This document shows positions 26,556-38,598 of a stretch of 64,000 nucleotides of DNA, piece by piece. Position 1 is the stretch's first letter. The number at the start of each line of letters is the position of its first letter. A program made the translations under genes and the position numbers. Below the pieces are notes generated by a model. It made no database searches. It was given only the letters and a program-made list of their open reading frames with translations, and was not told the origin of the DNA. This stretch comes from Mesorhizobium loti (GTDB lineage Bacteria; Pseudomonadota; Alphaproteobacteria; Rhizobiales; Rhizobiaceae), in NCBI RefSeq assembly GCF_001510895.1, contig NZ_LPWA01000104.1, positions 1 through 64,000 of the forward strand. Reading direction: 5' to 3'.

Positions 26556-27986
26556 ATGAACGACCAGCCCTTCGACCTCGATCCCGCTCTCATCGATCGC
26601 TTCGCGGCAATCGTCGGCGACAAATACGCGCTGCGCGACCAGGCCGACATCGCTCCCTACATCACCGAGCGGCGCGGCTTGTGGCATGGCCGGACATCGC
26701 TGGTGCTGAGGCCGGGCAGCGTCGAGGAAGTGAGTCGCATCATGCGTCTCGCGACCGAGACCGGAACGCCGGTCGTGCCGCAGAGCGGCAACACCGGCCT
26801 GGTCGGCGCCCAGGTGCCGGACAAATCCGGCCACGACATCGTGCTGTCGTTGTCGAGGCTGAACCGCATCCGCGAGATCGATGTGCTGTCGAACACGATC
26901 ACCGTCGAGGCCGGCGTCATCCTGCAGACGCTGCAGGAAGCGGCCGACGCTGCCGGCCGCCTGTTTCCGCTGTCGCTTGCCGCGCAAGGCTCCTGCCAGA
27001 TCGGCGGCAATCTCTCCTCCAATGCCGGCGGCACCGGCGTGCTTGCCTATGGCAATGCGCGCGAGCTCTGCCTCGGCGTCGAGGTGGTGCTGCCGACCGG
27101 CGAGGTGTTCGACGATCTGCGCAAGCTGAAGAAAGACAACACCGGCTACGATTTGAAGAACCTCTTCGTCGGCGCCGAGGGCACGCTCGGCGTCATCACC
27201 GCCGCGGTGCTCAAGCTCTTTCCCAAGCCGAAGGGCAGGGAGGTCGCTTTTGCCGGCCTGTCTTCGGCTCAAGCGGCGCTGTCGCTGTTCACCCTGGCGA
27301 TGGACCGCGCCGGTGCAGCGCTCACCGCCTTCGAGCTGATCGCCAAAAGGCCCTACGACTTCACGCTCAAGCATGCGCAAGGCGTGACGCGGCCGCTGGC
27401 CGACGACTGGCCATGGTATGTGCTGATGCAAATCTCATCCGGCCGCTCTGAAGAGGACGGCAGGGCGTTGATCGAGGAGATTCTTTCGGCCGGCCTCGAG
27501 CAAGGCGTCGTCGGCGACGCGGTGGTCGCGTCCAGCCTTGCCCAGGGCGATGCCTTCTGGAATTTCCGCGAGACGCTGCCCGAGTGCCAGAAGCCCGAGG
27601 GCGCCTCGATCAAGCACGACATCTCGGTGCCGATCGCCGCGATCCCAGACTTCATCGAGAAGGCCGCCACAGCTGTCGTATCCGTCAGCCCCGGCGCGCG
27701 CGTCGTCTGCTTCGGCCATATGGGCGACGGCAATTTGCACTATAACATTTCGCGCCCCGAAGGCGGCGACGACGAAGCCTTCCTCGGCCTCTACCGCCCG
27801 ATGAACAATGCCGTGCACGACGTCGTGCGCTCCTTCCACGGATCGATATCGGCCGAGCACGGCATCGGCCAGTTGAAGCGCGACGAACTGATCGCCACGG
27901 CGCCGCCGATGGCGATCGACCTGATGCGCCGGGTGAAGGCGGCCTTCGATCCGGCCGGCATCATGAATCCCGGTAAGGTTATCTGA
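26556..27986 (+). CDS. FAD-binding 2-hydroxyacid dehydrogenase (D-2-hydroxyglutarate/glycolate oxidase-like)
   Basis: 476 residues. FAD_binding_4 (PCMH) domain at residues ~40-220: LVLRPGSVEEVSRIMRLA, PVVPQSGNTGLVGAQVP, and LSSNAGGTGVLAYGNARELCLG. The FAD-linked oxidase C-terminal domain follows, with VVCFGHMGDGNLHYNISRP and the end motif SISAEHGIGQLKRDEL...FDPAGIMNPGKV. The FGHMGDGNLH and EHGIG blocks are the metal/substrate residues of the D-lactate/D-2-hydroxyglutarate group. The exact 2-hydroxyacid is not readable. Confidence 0.9.
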   Translation: MNDQPFDLDPALIDRFAAIVGDKYALRDQADIAPYITERRGLWHGRTSLVLRPGSVEEVSRIMRLATETGTPVVPQSGNTGLVGAQVPDKSGHDIVLSLSRLNRIREIDVLSNTITVEAGVILQTLQEAADAAGRLFPLSLAAQGSCQIGGNLSSNAGGTGVLAYGNARELCLGVEVVLPTGEVFDDLRKLKKDNTGYDLKNLFVGAEGTLGVITAAVLKLFPKPKGREVAFAGLSSAQAALSLFTLAMDRAGAALTAFELIAKRPYDFTLKHAQGVTRPLADDWPWYVLMQISSGRSEEDGRALIEEILSAGLEQGVVGDAVVASSLAQGDAFWNFRETLPECQKPEGASIKHDISVPIAAIPDFIEKAATAVVSVSPGARVVCFGHMGDGNLHYNISRPEGGDDEAFLGLYRPMNNAVHDVVRSFHGSISAEHGIGQLKRDELIATAPPMAIDLMRRVKAAFDPAGIMNPGKVI

Positions 27987-28170
27987 TCCTTCCAGCACCG
28001 GGTTGATGGTCGCATTCCGATAACCATCGGCTCCGATCAGCAAAATTTAACCGACTTTCTTAAGCGCGGCGGTAAGAAGCGAGCGCTAATGTTTCTCCCA
28101 TAACGAGGCTGGAAAAACCGGCCCGGAGAGAACCGGAAAACGGCCCTCAGGAGAAACAGGAAGGCATTCG

Positions 28171-28737
28171 ATGAACACTGGACTGAAGCCAGTCTGGGCG
28201 GGACGCAACATGCGTCTCGACCCGTTTCGCCTGCCGCAGATGGTAAGCTATGCCACGCGCGACGACTATGGCGATGTCACCTTCACCATCGATCAGCGCG
28301 GCGCCGTCATCCGCCGCATGCTGGAGATGAGCGGCGTGCCGGCGATCATCGCGCTGCCTGCCAACGCGTTCCGCGGCGTCGCCGCCCGCGCGATGGAAGA
28401 TCCGGACGGCAATGTCACGGTGACGCTGGAACTTCTGCACAATGATCCGATGCTGTCGGTGCCGCTGTTGGTCGCCGACGATCTCGACGACGTCGCTGCC
28501 GACTGGCGCGCCTGGGCCGACGCCTATCGTCTGCCGATGCTTCTGATCGAGGCCGACGGCATCGCCCGCACGCTGGAGGAATCGCTCGGCGCCGCCATCA
28601 AGGCGTCGCCGCCGCAGGAACGCCGCAAGGGCCGTGTCTCCAACATGCGCCGCCCGCGCTTCCTCGCCCGCCGCAGGACCGGCAATCTTGGCCTGCGGCT
28701 CGTCATCGGCGGCGAGGAGATCATTGCGCGGGAGTAG
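28171..28737 (+). CDS. DUF6101-type rhizobial protein
   Basis: 188 residues starting MNTGLKPVWAGRNMRLDPFRLPQ. The opening RLDPFRLP, the central FTIDQRGAVIRRMLEMSGVPAIIALPANAFRGVAARA and the C-terminal basic stretch (RRPRFLARRRTG) fit the DUF6101 family of Rhizobiales; the assignment is from memory of the pattern. No membrane segment or catalytic motif is visible. A CAGGA-rich leader with possible ribosome site precedes it. Function unknown. Confidence 0.65.
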   Translation: MNTGLKPVWAGRNMRLDPFRLPQMVSYATRDDYGDVTFTIDQRGAVIRRMLEMSGVPAIIALPANAFRGVAARAMEDPDGNVTVTLELLHNDPMLSVPLLVADDLDDVAADWRAWADAYRLPMLLIEADGIARTLEESLGAAIKASPPQERRKGRVSNMRRPRFLARRRTGNLGLRLVIGGEEIIARE

Positions 28738-28783
28738 GCTGCACATCACGCTGACGATTGGCGAAACCGCCGATGACAGCCTT

Positions 28784-28979
28784 CTTCTCCCCGTCACTAT
28801 ACGGGGAGAAGTGCCCGGCAGGGCGATGAGGGGCGGCGCCGACCTGGCTGTTTGGCCACCTCAAACCTCAATCGGATGCACGCGCCGTGTCGCCGCTTTG
28901 CACTTCATCTTGCCTCCGAGGTAGGCGCTGCCCCTCATCCGGCTGCCGCCACCTTCTCCCCGTATAGTGACGGGGAGAA
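28784..28979. repeat. Rhizobial mosaic repeat with 28-bp inverted ends
   Basis: The left arm at 28784-28811 (CTTCTCCCCGTCACTATACG...) and the right arm at 28952-28979 (CTTCTCCCCGTATAGTGACG...) are near-perfect reverse complements, and each arm is itself a hairpin (CTTCTCCCCG/CGGGGAGAAG). It resembles rhizobial intergenic mosaic elements and fills the convergent gap between the DUF6101 gene and ubiA. Confidence 0.85.
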
Positions 28980-28985
28980 CGGAGA

Positions 28986-29969
28986 CTACACCAGCGGCTT
29001 CAACGCCACCCACAGCGCCCCGCCGATCAGTCCCAGAAAGATCAGCCAGCCGACCTGGTTGTTCGACTTGAACAGCTTCAGGCACTGATCCGGATCGTTG
29101 ATGTCGAGCCGGATGATCTGGCGCGCCATATGCGCCCCGGCGGCGATCAGCCCGGCCAGCGCCGGCATCGGCACCTGCGCCGAGGCGAAGGCGATGGCGA
29201 AGCAGACGAGCGTGCCGCCGTAGAGCCCGACCAGCCAGGTCTTGGTGTTGTCGCCGAAGAGGCGCGCCGTCGAGCGCACGCCGACAATGGCGTCGTCTTC
29301 CTTGTCCTGATGCGCGTAGATCGTGTCGTAGCCGATCACCCATAGGATCGAGCCGATATAGAGCATGATGGCGGGGCCATCGAGATCGCCGAACTCGACC
29401 GCCCAGCCCATCAGCGCGCCCCAGGAGAAGGCCAGCCCGAGCACGAATTGCGGCCAGTTGGTGATGCGCTTCATGAACGGGTAGACGGCAACGATGACGA
29501 GCGAGACGATGCCGAGCGGAATGGCGAAGCTGTTGAACTGCAAAAGCACTGCGAGCCCGACCAGCGCCTGGATGATGAGGAACGCCCATGCCTGGCGGCG
29601 CGTCACCTTGCCGGCCGGCAGCGGCCGCGAGCGGGTGCGCTCGACCTGATTGTCGATGTCCTCGTCGACAATGTCGTTGTAGGTGCAGCCGGCCCCGCGC
29701 ATGGCGACGGAGCCGATGAAGAACAGCAACAGGTACCAGGGCGCCGGCAACAGCGTCAGCAGCGGGTCCGTCGGCCGCGGATAGGCGCTTGCCGCAAGGG
29801 CGGCCGACCACCAGCAGGGCCATAAAAGCAGCTGCCAGCCGATCGGCCGGTCCCAGCGCGCAAGCTGCGCGTAGGGCCACAGCCAGCGCGGCAGCACGCG
29901 GTAGACCCAATGGCCGCTCGGGGCATCGGCGACGCGCCCCTGGGCCGCTTTCGACTGGATGGTTTCCAT
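28986..29969 (-). CDS. ubiA: 4-hydroxybenzoate polyprenyltransferase
   Basis: Integral membrane prenyltransferase that attaches the polyprenyl chain to 4-hydroxybenzoate in ubiquinone synthesis. The first Asp-rich motif is RGAGCTYNDIVDEDIDNQVERTRSRPL and the second GYDTIYAHQDKEDDAIVGVRSTARLF; about eight membrane helices lie between and after. Start placed at ATG 29969 (METIQSK), giving about 327 residues; ATG 30038 would overlap the upstream LysR stop. Its chain donor is probably made by the synthase at 14060. Confidence 0.93.
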   Translation of the reverse strand: METIQSKAAQGRVADAPSGHWVYRVLPRWLWPYAQLARWDRPIGWQLLLWPCWWSAALAASAYPRPTDPLLTLLPAPWYLLLFFIGSVAMRGAGCTYNDIVDEDIDNQVERTRSRPLPAGKVTRRQAWAFLIIQALVGLAVLLQFNSFAIPLGIVSLVIVAVYPFMKRITNWPQFVLGLAFSWGALMGWAVEFGDLDGPAIMLYIGSILWVIGYDTIYAHQDKEDDAIVGVRSTARLFGDNTKTWLVGLYGGTLVCFAIAFASAQVPMPALAGLIAAGAHMARQIIRLDINDPDQCLKLFKSNNQVGWLIFLGLIGGALWVALKPLV

Positions 29970-30021
29970 TCCGGATGGAGTGGCAGCAGCGGCAGGCGGC
30001 GTCAAGCGGCCGCGTTGTCGC

Positions 30022-30932
30022 TCAGCCGGTGAAAACATCGTGACTGGCGAACCAGACTTTAGCGGCGTCTATGAAGGCCAGCGCCGCCTTCGGCAGGCGC
30101 TGGCGCGTGTCATGGGTCAGGATGATCCGCTGCATGGGAAGCGCATCGGAGAGCGGCTTGCAGACCAGCGGCAAGCCGTCATAGCTCATGTCGCCACGCG
30201 GTCTGGTGTAGCTGACTGCGACGCCGAAGCCGTTGGCCACCATGCTGCGCTGCAACTCGAACGAGCTCGTCGTTGCCCGGGCAACGGGCGACAGCCCGCG
30301 GCTCAAGAAAAGGTCGAGCATATGCTGCCAGCTGTGCGGCTGCTCGGTGGTGATCAGCGGGTGATCGGCGAGATCCGCCAGGCTGACGGTCCGCTGGTCC
30401 GCCAGCACGTGACCGGCCGGCAGCAGCGCATGCGGCCGCAGCTCATGCAACAGGATGCGCGCAAAATGCGCCGGCAGGCCGAGATCATAGGTCAGGCCGA
30501 GATCGATGGCGCTGTCGGTCAGTCGACGTCCGAGCGTCTCGAAGGTCTCGTCACGGACAATGACGGTCACCGACGGGCAGCGTTCGGAAAACGAGCGGAT
30601 CAGCGCCGGCGCGAAATAGGGCGCCAGATCCTCGAAGCAGCCGAGCACCAACTCGCCGCCGACATCGGCTCGCGCGATCCGAGCGCGGCCAGCTCATCCG
30701 CCTCGGCCAGAACCTGCCGGGCCTTCGCGACGGCGCTTCGGCCGAACGACGTCAGCGCGATGCCGCTGCCGCGCTGGCGCACGAACAGCTTCTGGCCGAG
30801 CGTGTCCTCGACATTGTCGATCGCCACCGAGATCGAAGGCTGCGACACATTCAGCGCCCTGGCGGCCATGGTGACGCTGCCATAGCGCGCCACGGCGACG
30901 AGATAGCGCAACTGGGTGAGGGTCAAAGCCAT
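30022..30932 (-). CDS. LysR-family transcriptional regulator (single-base frameshift)
   Basis: N-terminal HTH: MALTLTQLRYLVAVARYGSVTMAARALNVSQPSISVAIDNVEDTLGQ. A C-terminal type-2 periplasmic binding fold begins LVLGCFEDLAPYFAPALIRSF and ends VSYTRPRGDMSYDGLPL...FASHDVFTG. One C lost near 30669 (minus strand GAGGCC to GAGCC) splits it into two frames; the joined product is about 303 residues. Divergent from the PhyH-type dioxygenase at 31022 and therefore its probable regulator; ATAAG...TTAT dyad sequence lies in the 89-bp spacer. Confidence 0.88.
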
Positions 30933-31021
30933 AGAGTAAAACTATAAGCGCGATGAGAAGTTATTATTTTACCTGATACAGTGCTGCTGCGATAGTCGGC
31001 CATCAGCCCAAGGAGAGCGCG

Positions 31022-31816
31022 ATGGCCACCCCAAAAATCGATGTCGGAACGATTGCCGATTACCAGCGCGATGGCGCGGTCTGCATCCGCGACGCCTTCA
31101 AGGGCTGGGTCGACGTCATCGCCGACGGCATCGAGCGCAACATGCAGAACCGCAGCGCCACCGCCTCCGATATCGCCGGCGGCAAGGGCAGCTTCTTCGA
31201 CGACTATTGCAACTGGGAGCGCATCCCGGAATTCGTCAGGATCGTGCGGGAATCGCCTGCCGCCGAACTGGCGGCGGCGGTCATGCAGTCGCGCAGCGCG
31301 CAATTCTTCCACGACCATGTGCTGGTCAAGGAGCCCGGCACGCAGAAGCCGACGCCCTGGCACCAGGATATTCCCTACTACTTCGTCGACGGCAGCCAGA
31401 CGGTGAGCTTCTGGATCCCGATCGATCCGGTGAAGGAAGCGACGCTGAGACTCATCGCCGGCTCGCACAAATGGGAGAAAATGGTGCTGCCGGTGCGCTG
31501 GCTGAACGACGCCAATTTCTATGCCGGCGAGGGCGACTATCTACCGGTGCCCGATCCCGACAACGACCCTTCGATGAAGGTGCTTGAATGGGAGATGGAG
31601 CCGGGCGACGCCATCCTGTTCGACTTCCGCACCGCCCATGGCGCGCGCGGCAACATGACCTCGGCCAGGCGCCGTGCGCTGTCGCTGCGCTGGGTAGGCG
31701 ACGACGCGCATTATGTCGAGCGGCCGGGCCGCACCTCGCCGCCCTATCCGGGCCACGATATGAAGCCCGGCCAGAAACTGCGCGAGGACTGGTTCCCCAT
31801 CGTCTTCCGGAGCTGA
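31022..31816 (+). CDS. Phytanoyl-CoA dioxygenase (PhyH) family Fe(II)/2-oxoglutarate oxygenase
   Basis: 264 residues. The iron-binding facial triad is visible: H and D in TPWHQDIPYYFVDG and the distal H in FRTAHGARGNM, with the 2-oxoglutarate arginine likely in RRRALSLRWVGDD. DHVLVKEPGTQKPTPWHQD is typical of the PhyH family. Such enzymes hydroxylate diverse small molecules; substrate unknown. Sits divergent to the LysR gene, with ribosome site AAGGAGA before the ATG at 31022. Confidence 0.88.
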   Translation: MATPKIDVGTIADYQRDGAVCIRDAFKGWVDVIADGIERNMQNRSATASDIAGGKGSFFDDYCNWERIPEFVRIVRESPAAELAAAVMQSRSAQFFHDHVLVKEPGTQKPTPWHQDIPYYFVDGSQTVSFWIPIDPVKEATLRLIAGSHKWEKMVLPVRWLNDANFYAGEGDYLPVPDPDNDPSMKVLEWEMEPGDAILFDFRTAHGARGNMTSARRRALSLRWVGDDAHYVERPGRTSPPYPGHDMKPGQKLREDWFPIVFRS

Positions 31817-31989
31817 GTCGTTTCCGGATCCGGCTGGCCGGACCGATTTCTTCACCGGCAAACCTGCCTGATCGCGTCTTGATGCGGGCAATGTTCCCGT
31901 GTGCAATCGCCACCAAAATGCCAAGACGCCTTGACCCGTCGCCCTTCGACCAATAGCGGGTTCAGGGAGACGATCAGCAAGAGGTGGCC

Positions 31990-33267
<1,278 letters not shown>

Positions 33268-34638
33268 TCAGGCAGCCGCGCTTTTGCGGCCTGTGTGCGC
33301 CCAGCCGGGCAGCCAGTCGCCGTGAGCGGCGATGAGGTCGTCGACCAATGACCAGATCTGGTCGAGGTCGAGCTCGGCCGCGGTGTGCGGGTCCATCATC
33401 GCCGCGTGGTAGATATGCTCGCGGTTCTCCGTCGTCAGTGCCCGAACCGTCAGCTCCTGCACGTTGATGTTGGTGCGGATCAGCGCGGTCAGTTGCGGCG
33501 GCAGCTCGCCGATATAGGTCGGCTGGATGCCGGAGGCGTCGACCAGGCACGGCACTTCGGCCGCGCAGTCGAAGGGCAGCGAGGTGATGCAGCCATTGTT
33601 GCGCACATTGCCGTAGATCACCGAAGGCTCGCCGGTCCAGACCGAGTTCATGATCGAGGAGGCGTATTCCTTCGATTGCTCGACCTCGATCCGGTCGGCC
33701 GAGCGATAGGCCTCCGCCTGGCCCTTCCAGCGCTCGATCTGCTCGATGCAGCGCTTCGGATATTCGTCGAGCGGGATGCCGTATTTCTCGATCAGGTCGG
33801 AGCGGCCTTCCTTGATGAAATAGGGGGTGTATTCGGCGAAATGTTCCGAGCTTTCGGTGACGAAATAGCCGAGCCGGGTCAGCATCTCATAGCGTACCTT
33901 GTTCGGACAGCGCGGGTTCCAGCCGGGCTTCGGCGCGCGGCCTTCGCGATAGGCGCGCACGAGGTCCGGATAGAGATCGCGATAGGAGCCATCCGGCTGG
34001 CGATGCTCGAACTTGAGGTAGAAGGCCATGTGGTTGATGCCGGCCGCGCGGTAGCGGATCTCCTCGTAAGGAAGATCGAGATCGTGCGCCAATTCCATCG
34101 CCGTGCCCTGCACCGAGTGGCAGAGCCCGACCTGCTTGATTTGGGGATATTTTTCAGCGATCGCCCAGGTGTTGATCGCCATCGGATTGACATATTGCAG
34201 CATGATCGCCTCCGGGCAGACGGCGAGCATGTCTTCGCAGATCTTCCACAGATGCGGCACGGTCCGAAGGCCGCGCATGACGCCGCCGACGCCGAGCGTG
34301 TCGGCGATCGTCTGGCGCAGGCCGTATTTCTTCGGCACCTCGAAGTCGGTGACGGTGCAGGGCTCGTAGCCGCCGATCTGGAAGGCGACGACGACGAAAT
34401 CGGCGCCGGACAGCGCCTTGCGCTGGTCGGAATAGGTCTCGGCCTTGGCCTTCACGCCGAGCGTGGCGATCAGCTTGTTGACGACGACGGCGCTCTCTTC
34501 CAGCCGCTGCGGGTTGATGTCCATCAGCGCGATTGTCGCGCTCGAAAGCGCCGGCCGCTGCAGCACGTCGCCGACGATGTTCTTCATGAACACCGTCGAG
34601 CCGGCGCCGATGAAGGTGATCTTGGGATTTCTAGCCAC
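33268..34638 (-). CDS. agaL2: Glycoside hydrolase family 4, alpha-galactosidase type
   Basis: 456 residues. The NAD(H)-binding start ARNPKITFIGAGSTVFMKNIVGD and the GH4 blocks FVVVAFQIGGYEP, MLQYVNPMAINTWA, GLCHSVQGT and GINHMAFYLKF are present. GH4 enzymes use NAD+ and Mn2+ in an oxidation/elimination mechanism; the CHSVQGT motif is that of MelA-type alpha-galactosidases. GTG start at 34638 lies 6 bp after a GGAGG site. Last gene of the agp operon. The symbol follows the S. meliloti gene order. The long extension to 35337 is a shadow of agpD. Confidence 0.9.
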   Translation of the reverse strand: MARNPKITFIGAGSTVFMKNIVGDVLQRPALSSATIALMDINPQRLEESAVVVNKLIATLGVKAKAETYSDQRKALSGADFVVVAFQIGGYEPCTVTDFEVPKKYGLRQTIADTLGVGGVMRGLRTVPHLWKICEDMLAVCPEAIMLQYVNPMAINTWAIAEKYPQIKQVGLCHSVQGTAMELAHDLDLPYEEIRYRAAGINHMAFYLKFEHRQPDGSYRDLYPDLVRAYREGRAPKPGWNPRCPNKVRYEMLTRLGYFVTESSEHFAEYTPYFIKEGRSDLIEKYGIPLDEYPKRCIEQIERWKGQAEAYRSADRIEVEQSKEYASSIMNSVWTGEPSVIYGNVRNNGCITSLPFDCAAEVPCLVDASGIQPTYIGELPPQLTALIRTNINVQELTVRALTTENREHIYHAAMMDPHTAAELDLDQIWSLVDDLIAAHGDWLPGWAHTGRKSAAA

Positions 34639-34658
34639 TATGAACCTCCGGCATATGG

Positions 34659-36332
<1,674 letters not shown>

Positions 36333-36338
36333 GCCACC

Positions 36339-37478
36339 TCAATAAGGATCGACGGCATCGCGCAGGCCGTCGCCCAGCGCGTTGAAGGCAAAGACGGTGA
36401 TCAGCACGAAACCGACCGGCGACAGGATCCAGGGATAGGTGCCGATGACCGAATAGGTCGCGGTGTCCTGCAGCATCAGCCCCCAGGAGATCAGCGGCGG
36501 TTTCACCGCGAAGCCGAGGAAGCCGAGGAAGGATTCCAGAAGCACCACCGTCGGGATCGCCAGCGTCACGGCGACGATCACATGGCTCATCACATTGGGG
36601 AAGATGTGCTGCATGATGATGCGCCGGTCGGTGGCACCGACCGCCATGGCGGCGCGCACATAGTCGATGCGCGCCAGCGCCAGCGTCTTGCCGCGCACCT
36701 CGCGCGACATCTGCGCCCAGCCCAGCGCCGACATGACGATGATGACGAAGGCGAGGAAGACGTTGGTCGGCGCGGTGACGGGGATCAGCGTGGTCAGCGC
36801 CAGATAAAGCGGCAGTTGCGGGAAGGCGAGCACCAGCTCGACGAAGCGTTGCATCCAGACGTCGAACTTGCCGCCGAAATAGCCGGAGGCCATGCCGACG
36901 CTGGTGCCGATGACGGTGATGATGAAGACGACGGTGAGCGCGATCATCAGCGAGACGCGCGAGCCGTGGATGGCGCGCGACAGCACATCGCGGCCGAACT
37001 TGTCGGTGCCGAGGAAATGCACCGGCTGGCCGTCCATCGAGCCGAAGAAATGCCGGTTCGCCGGGATCAGCCCGAGGAGCTTGTAGGGCGCGCCTTCGAC
37101 GAAGAAGCCGAGCAGCCGCGGATGGTCGTAGTCCGGCCCGACGATGGGCTGGAAAGTGACCGGATCGAGATCGGCCGACTCGGCTAGCGCATAGATCCTC
37201 GGCCGCGCGACGAAATTACCGTTCTTGTCGTGGAAGCCAGGCACCTGCGGCGGCGCGAAGGCGATATCGGTCGCCTTTGGGTCCAGGGGCGCCAGGAATT
37301 CGGCGAAGACCGCCATCAGCAGCAGCAGCACGACCAGGCAAAGCCCGGCCATGCCGGTCCAGGAGCGCTTTAGCCGGCGCCAGACGAGCGCGATGTAGCT
37401 CTCATTGCCGTGCGCGGGCTCAGCAACGGCGACGCCTTCGGCCGGCAATGGTGGGGGTGAGGGATCGCGCGCCAGCAT
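36339..37478 (-). CDS. agpC: ABC transporter permease (DppC type), alpha-galactoside uptake
   Basis: 379 residues with the OppC/DppC pattern: a basic N-terminal tail, one membrane helix (GMAGLCLVVLLLLMAVFAEFLAPLDP), a long periplasmic insertion (residues ~65-170), then the five-helix core with the EAA loop YVRAAMAVGATDRRIIMQHIFPNVM. Ends NALGDGLRDAVDPY. Start overlaps the agpB stop by zero bases (agpB stop begins at 37479). Part of one operon. Confidence 0.92.
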   Translation of the reverse strand: MLARDPSPPPLPAEGVAVAEPAHGNESYIALVWRRLKRSWTGMAGLCLVVLLLLMAVFAEFLAPLDPKATDIAFAPPQVPGFHDKNGNFVARPRIYALAESADLDPVTFQPIVGPDYDHPRLLGFFVEGAPYKLLGLIPANRHFFGSMDGQPVHFLGTDKFGRDVLSRAIHGSRVSLMIALTVVFIITVIGTSVGMASGYFGGKFDVWMQRFVELVLAFPQLPLYLALTTLIPVTAPTNVFLAFVIIVMSALGWAQMSREVRGKTLALARIDYVRAAMAVGATDRRIIMQHIFPNVMSHVIVAVTLAIPTVVLLESFLGFLGFAVKPPLISWGLMLQDTATYSVIGTYPWILSPVGFVLITVFAFNALGDGLRDAVDPY

Positions 37479-38486
37479 CTAGTGCTCTCCGAACTGGCGC
37501 ACGCGCGGATCGAGAAGGGCAAGCAGCATGTCGGCGATGATGTTGCCGACGATCAGCGTCGCCGACAGCACCATCATGAAGGTCGCCGTCACATAGACGT
37601 CGCCGACGGCCATCGAGCCGACGATCGCCGGGCCGACGGTCGGCAGCGCGAAGATGATCGCCGTCTCGATCTCGCCGGTCAGCATGTAGGGCAGCACGAC
37701 GCCCTGATACATGACCAAAGGATGCAGCGCGTTGGGTACGGCATGGCGCATGACGACGGCGCCGCCGGTCAGGCCCTTGGCCTTTGCCGTCTCGACATAT
37801 TGGGCGTTGAGCGTGTCGAGCAGATTGCCGCGCATGACGCGCATGTTGTAGGCGAGCCCGCCGAAAGTCGCGATCGCCACCACCGGCCAGACATGCTTCA
37901 CCAGGTCGACGAATTTCGCCCACGACCATGGCGCGCCGCCATACTGCGGCGAGAAGAAGCTGCCGATCTCCGACACGTTGAACTGGAAGACCAGCAGATA
38001 GACGATGATCAGCGCCATCAGGAAGCGCGGCACCGTCATGCCGAGGAAGGAGATCGCCGACAATGCCGAGTCGATCCAGGAATATTGCCTGGTCGCCGCC
38101 CAGATGCCGAAGCCGATGCCAAGGACCGAGGCGAGCAGATGGCAGACCAGCGCCAGAAGCAGGGTGCGCGGCAGGCGCTCGCCCACCACATCGGCCACCG
38201 GCTTGTTGTAGTAGAGGCTGTAGCCGAAATCGCCGCGGGTGATGATGCCGCCGACCCAGTTGAGATACTGGACGGGCAATGGCTTATCGAGGCCATGTTC
38301 GACGCGATAGGCCTTCGCCTGCGCATCGGCTTCGGCGTAGGAGGCTCCGCCCTGATTGATCAACTGCGAGCGGATATAGTCGGCATAGTCGCCGGGCGGC
38401 GCCTGGATGATGGCGAAGGTGACGAGGCTTAAGATTGCGAGGACGGGAAGCGCCGACGCTATGCGCATGAGCAGGAATCGCAACAT
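37479..38486 (-). CDS. agpB: ABC transporter permease (DppB type), alpha-galactoside uptake
   Basis: 335 residues. OppB/DppB pattern: MLRFLLMRIASALPVLAILSLVTFAIIQAPPGDYADYI at the start, RGDFGYSLYYNKPVADVVGERLPRTLLL, then the EAA loop YVETAKAKGLTGGAVVMRHAVPNALHPLV. Six membrane helices. It partners with AgpC to form the channel; the substrate is assigned from cluster content (two GH4 glycosidases, AraC regulator), not from its own sequence. Confidence 0.92.
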   Translation of the reverse strand: MLRFLLMRIASALPVLAILSLVTFAIIQAPPGDYADYIRSQLINQGGASYAEADAQAKAYRVEHGLDKPLPVQYLNWVGGIITRGDFGYSLYYNKPVADVVGERLPRTLLLALVCHLLASVLGIGFGIWAATRQYSWIDSALSAISFLGMTVPRFLMALIIVYLLVFQFNVSEIGSFFSPQYGGAPWSWAKFVDLVKHVWPVVAIATFGGLAYNMRVMRGNLLDTLNAQYVETAKAKGLTGGAVVMRHAVPNALHPLVMYQGVVLPYMLTGEIETAIIFALPTVGPAIVGSMAVGDVYVTATFMMVLSATLIVGNIIADMLLALLDPRVRQFGEH

Positions 38487-38598
38487 GGACGGTCCACTTC
38501 CTTTGTCTCACCGGTCGCTCTCTAAGGTGCGTTCGGAGGTTCTATTTGTCCGGCCGCGCCGCGGCGCGGCCGGACTGTCTTCGTCAGGGAGGTAAACC

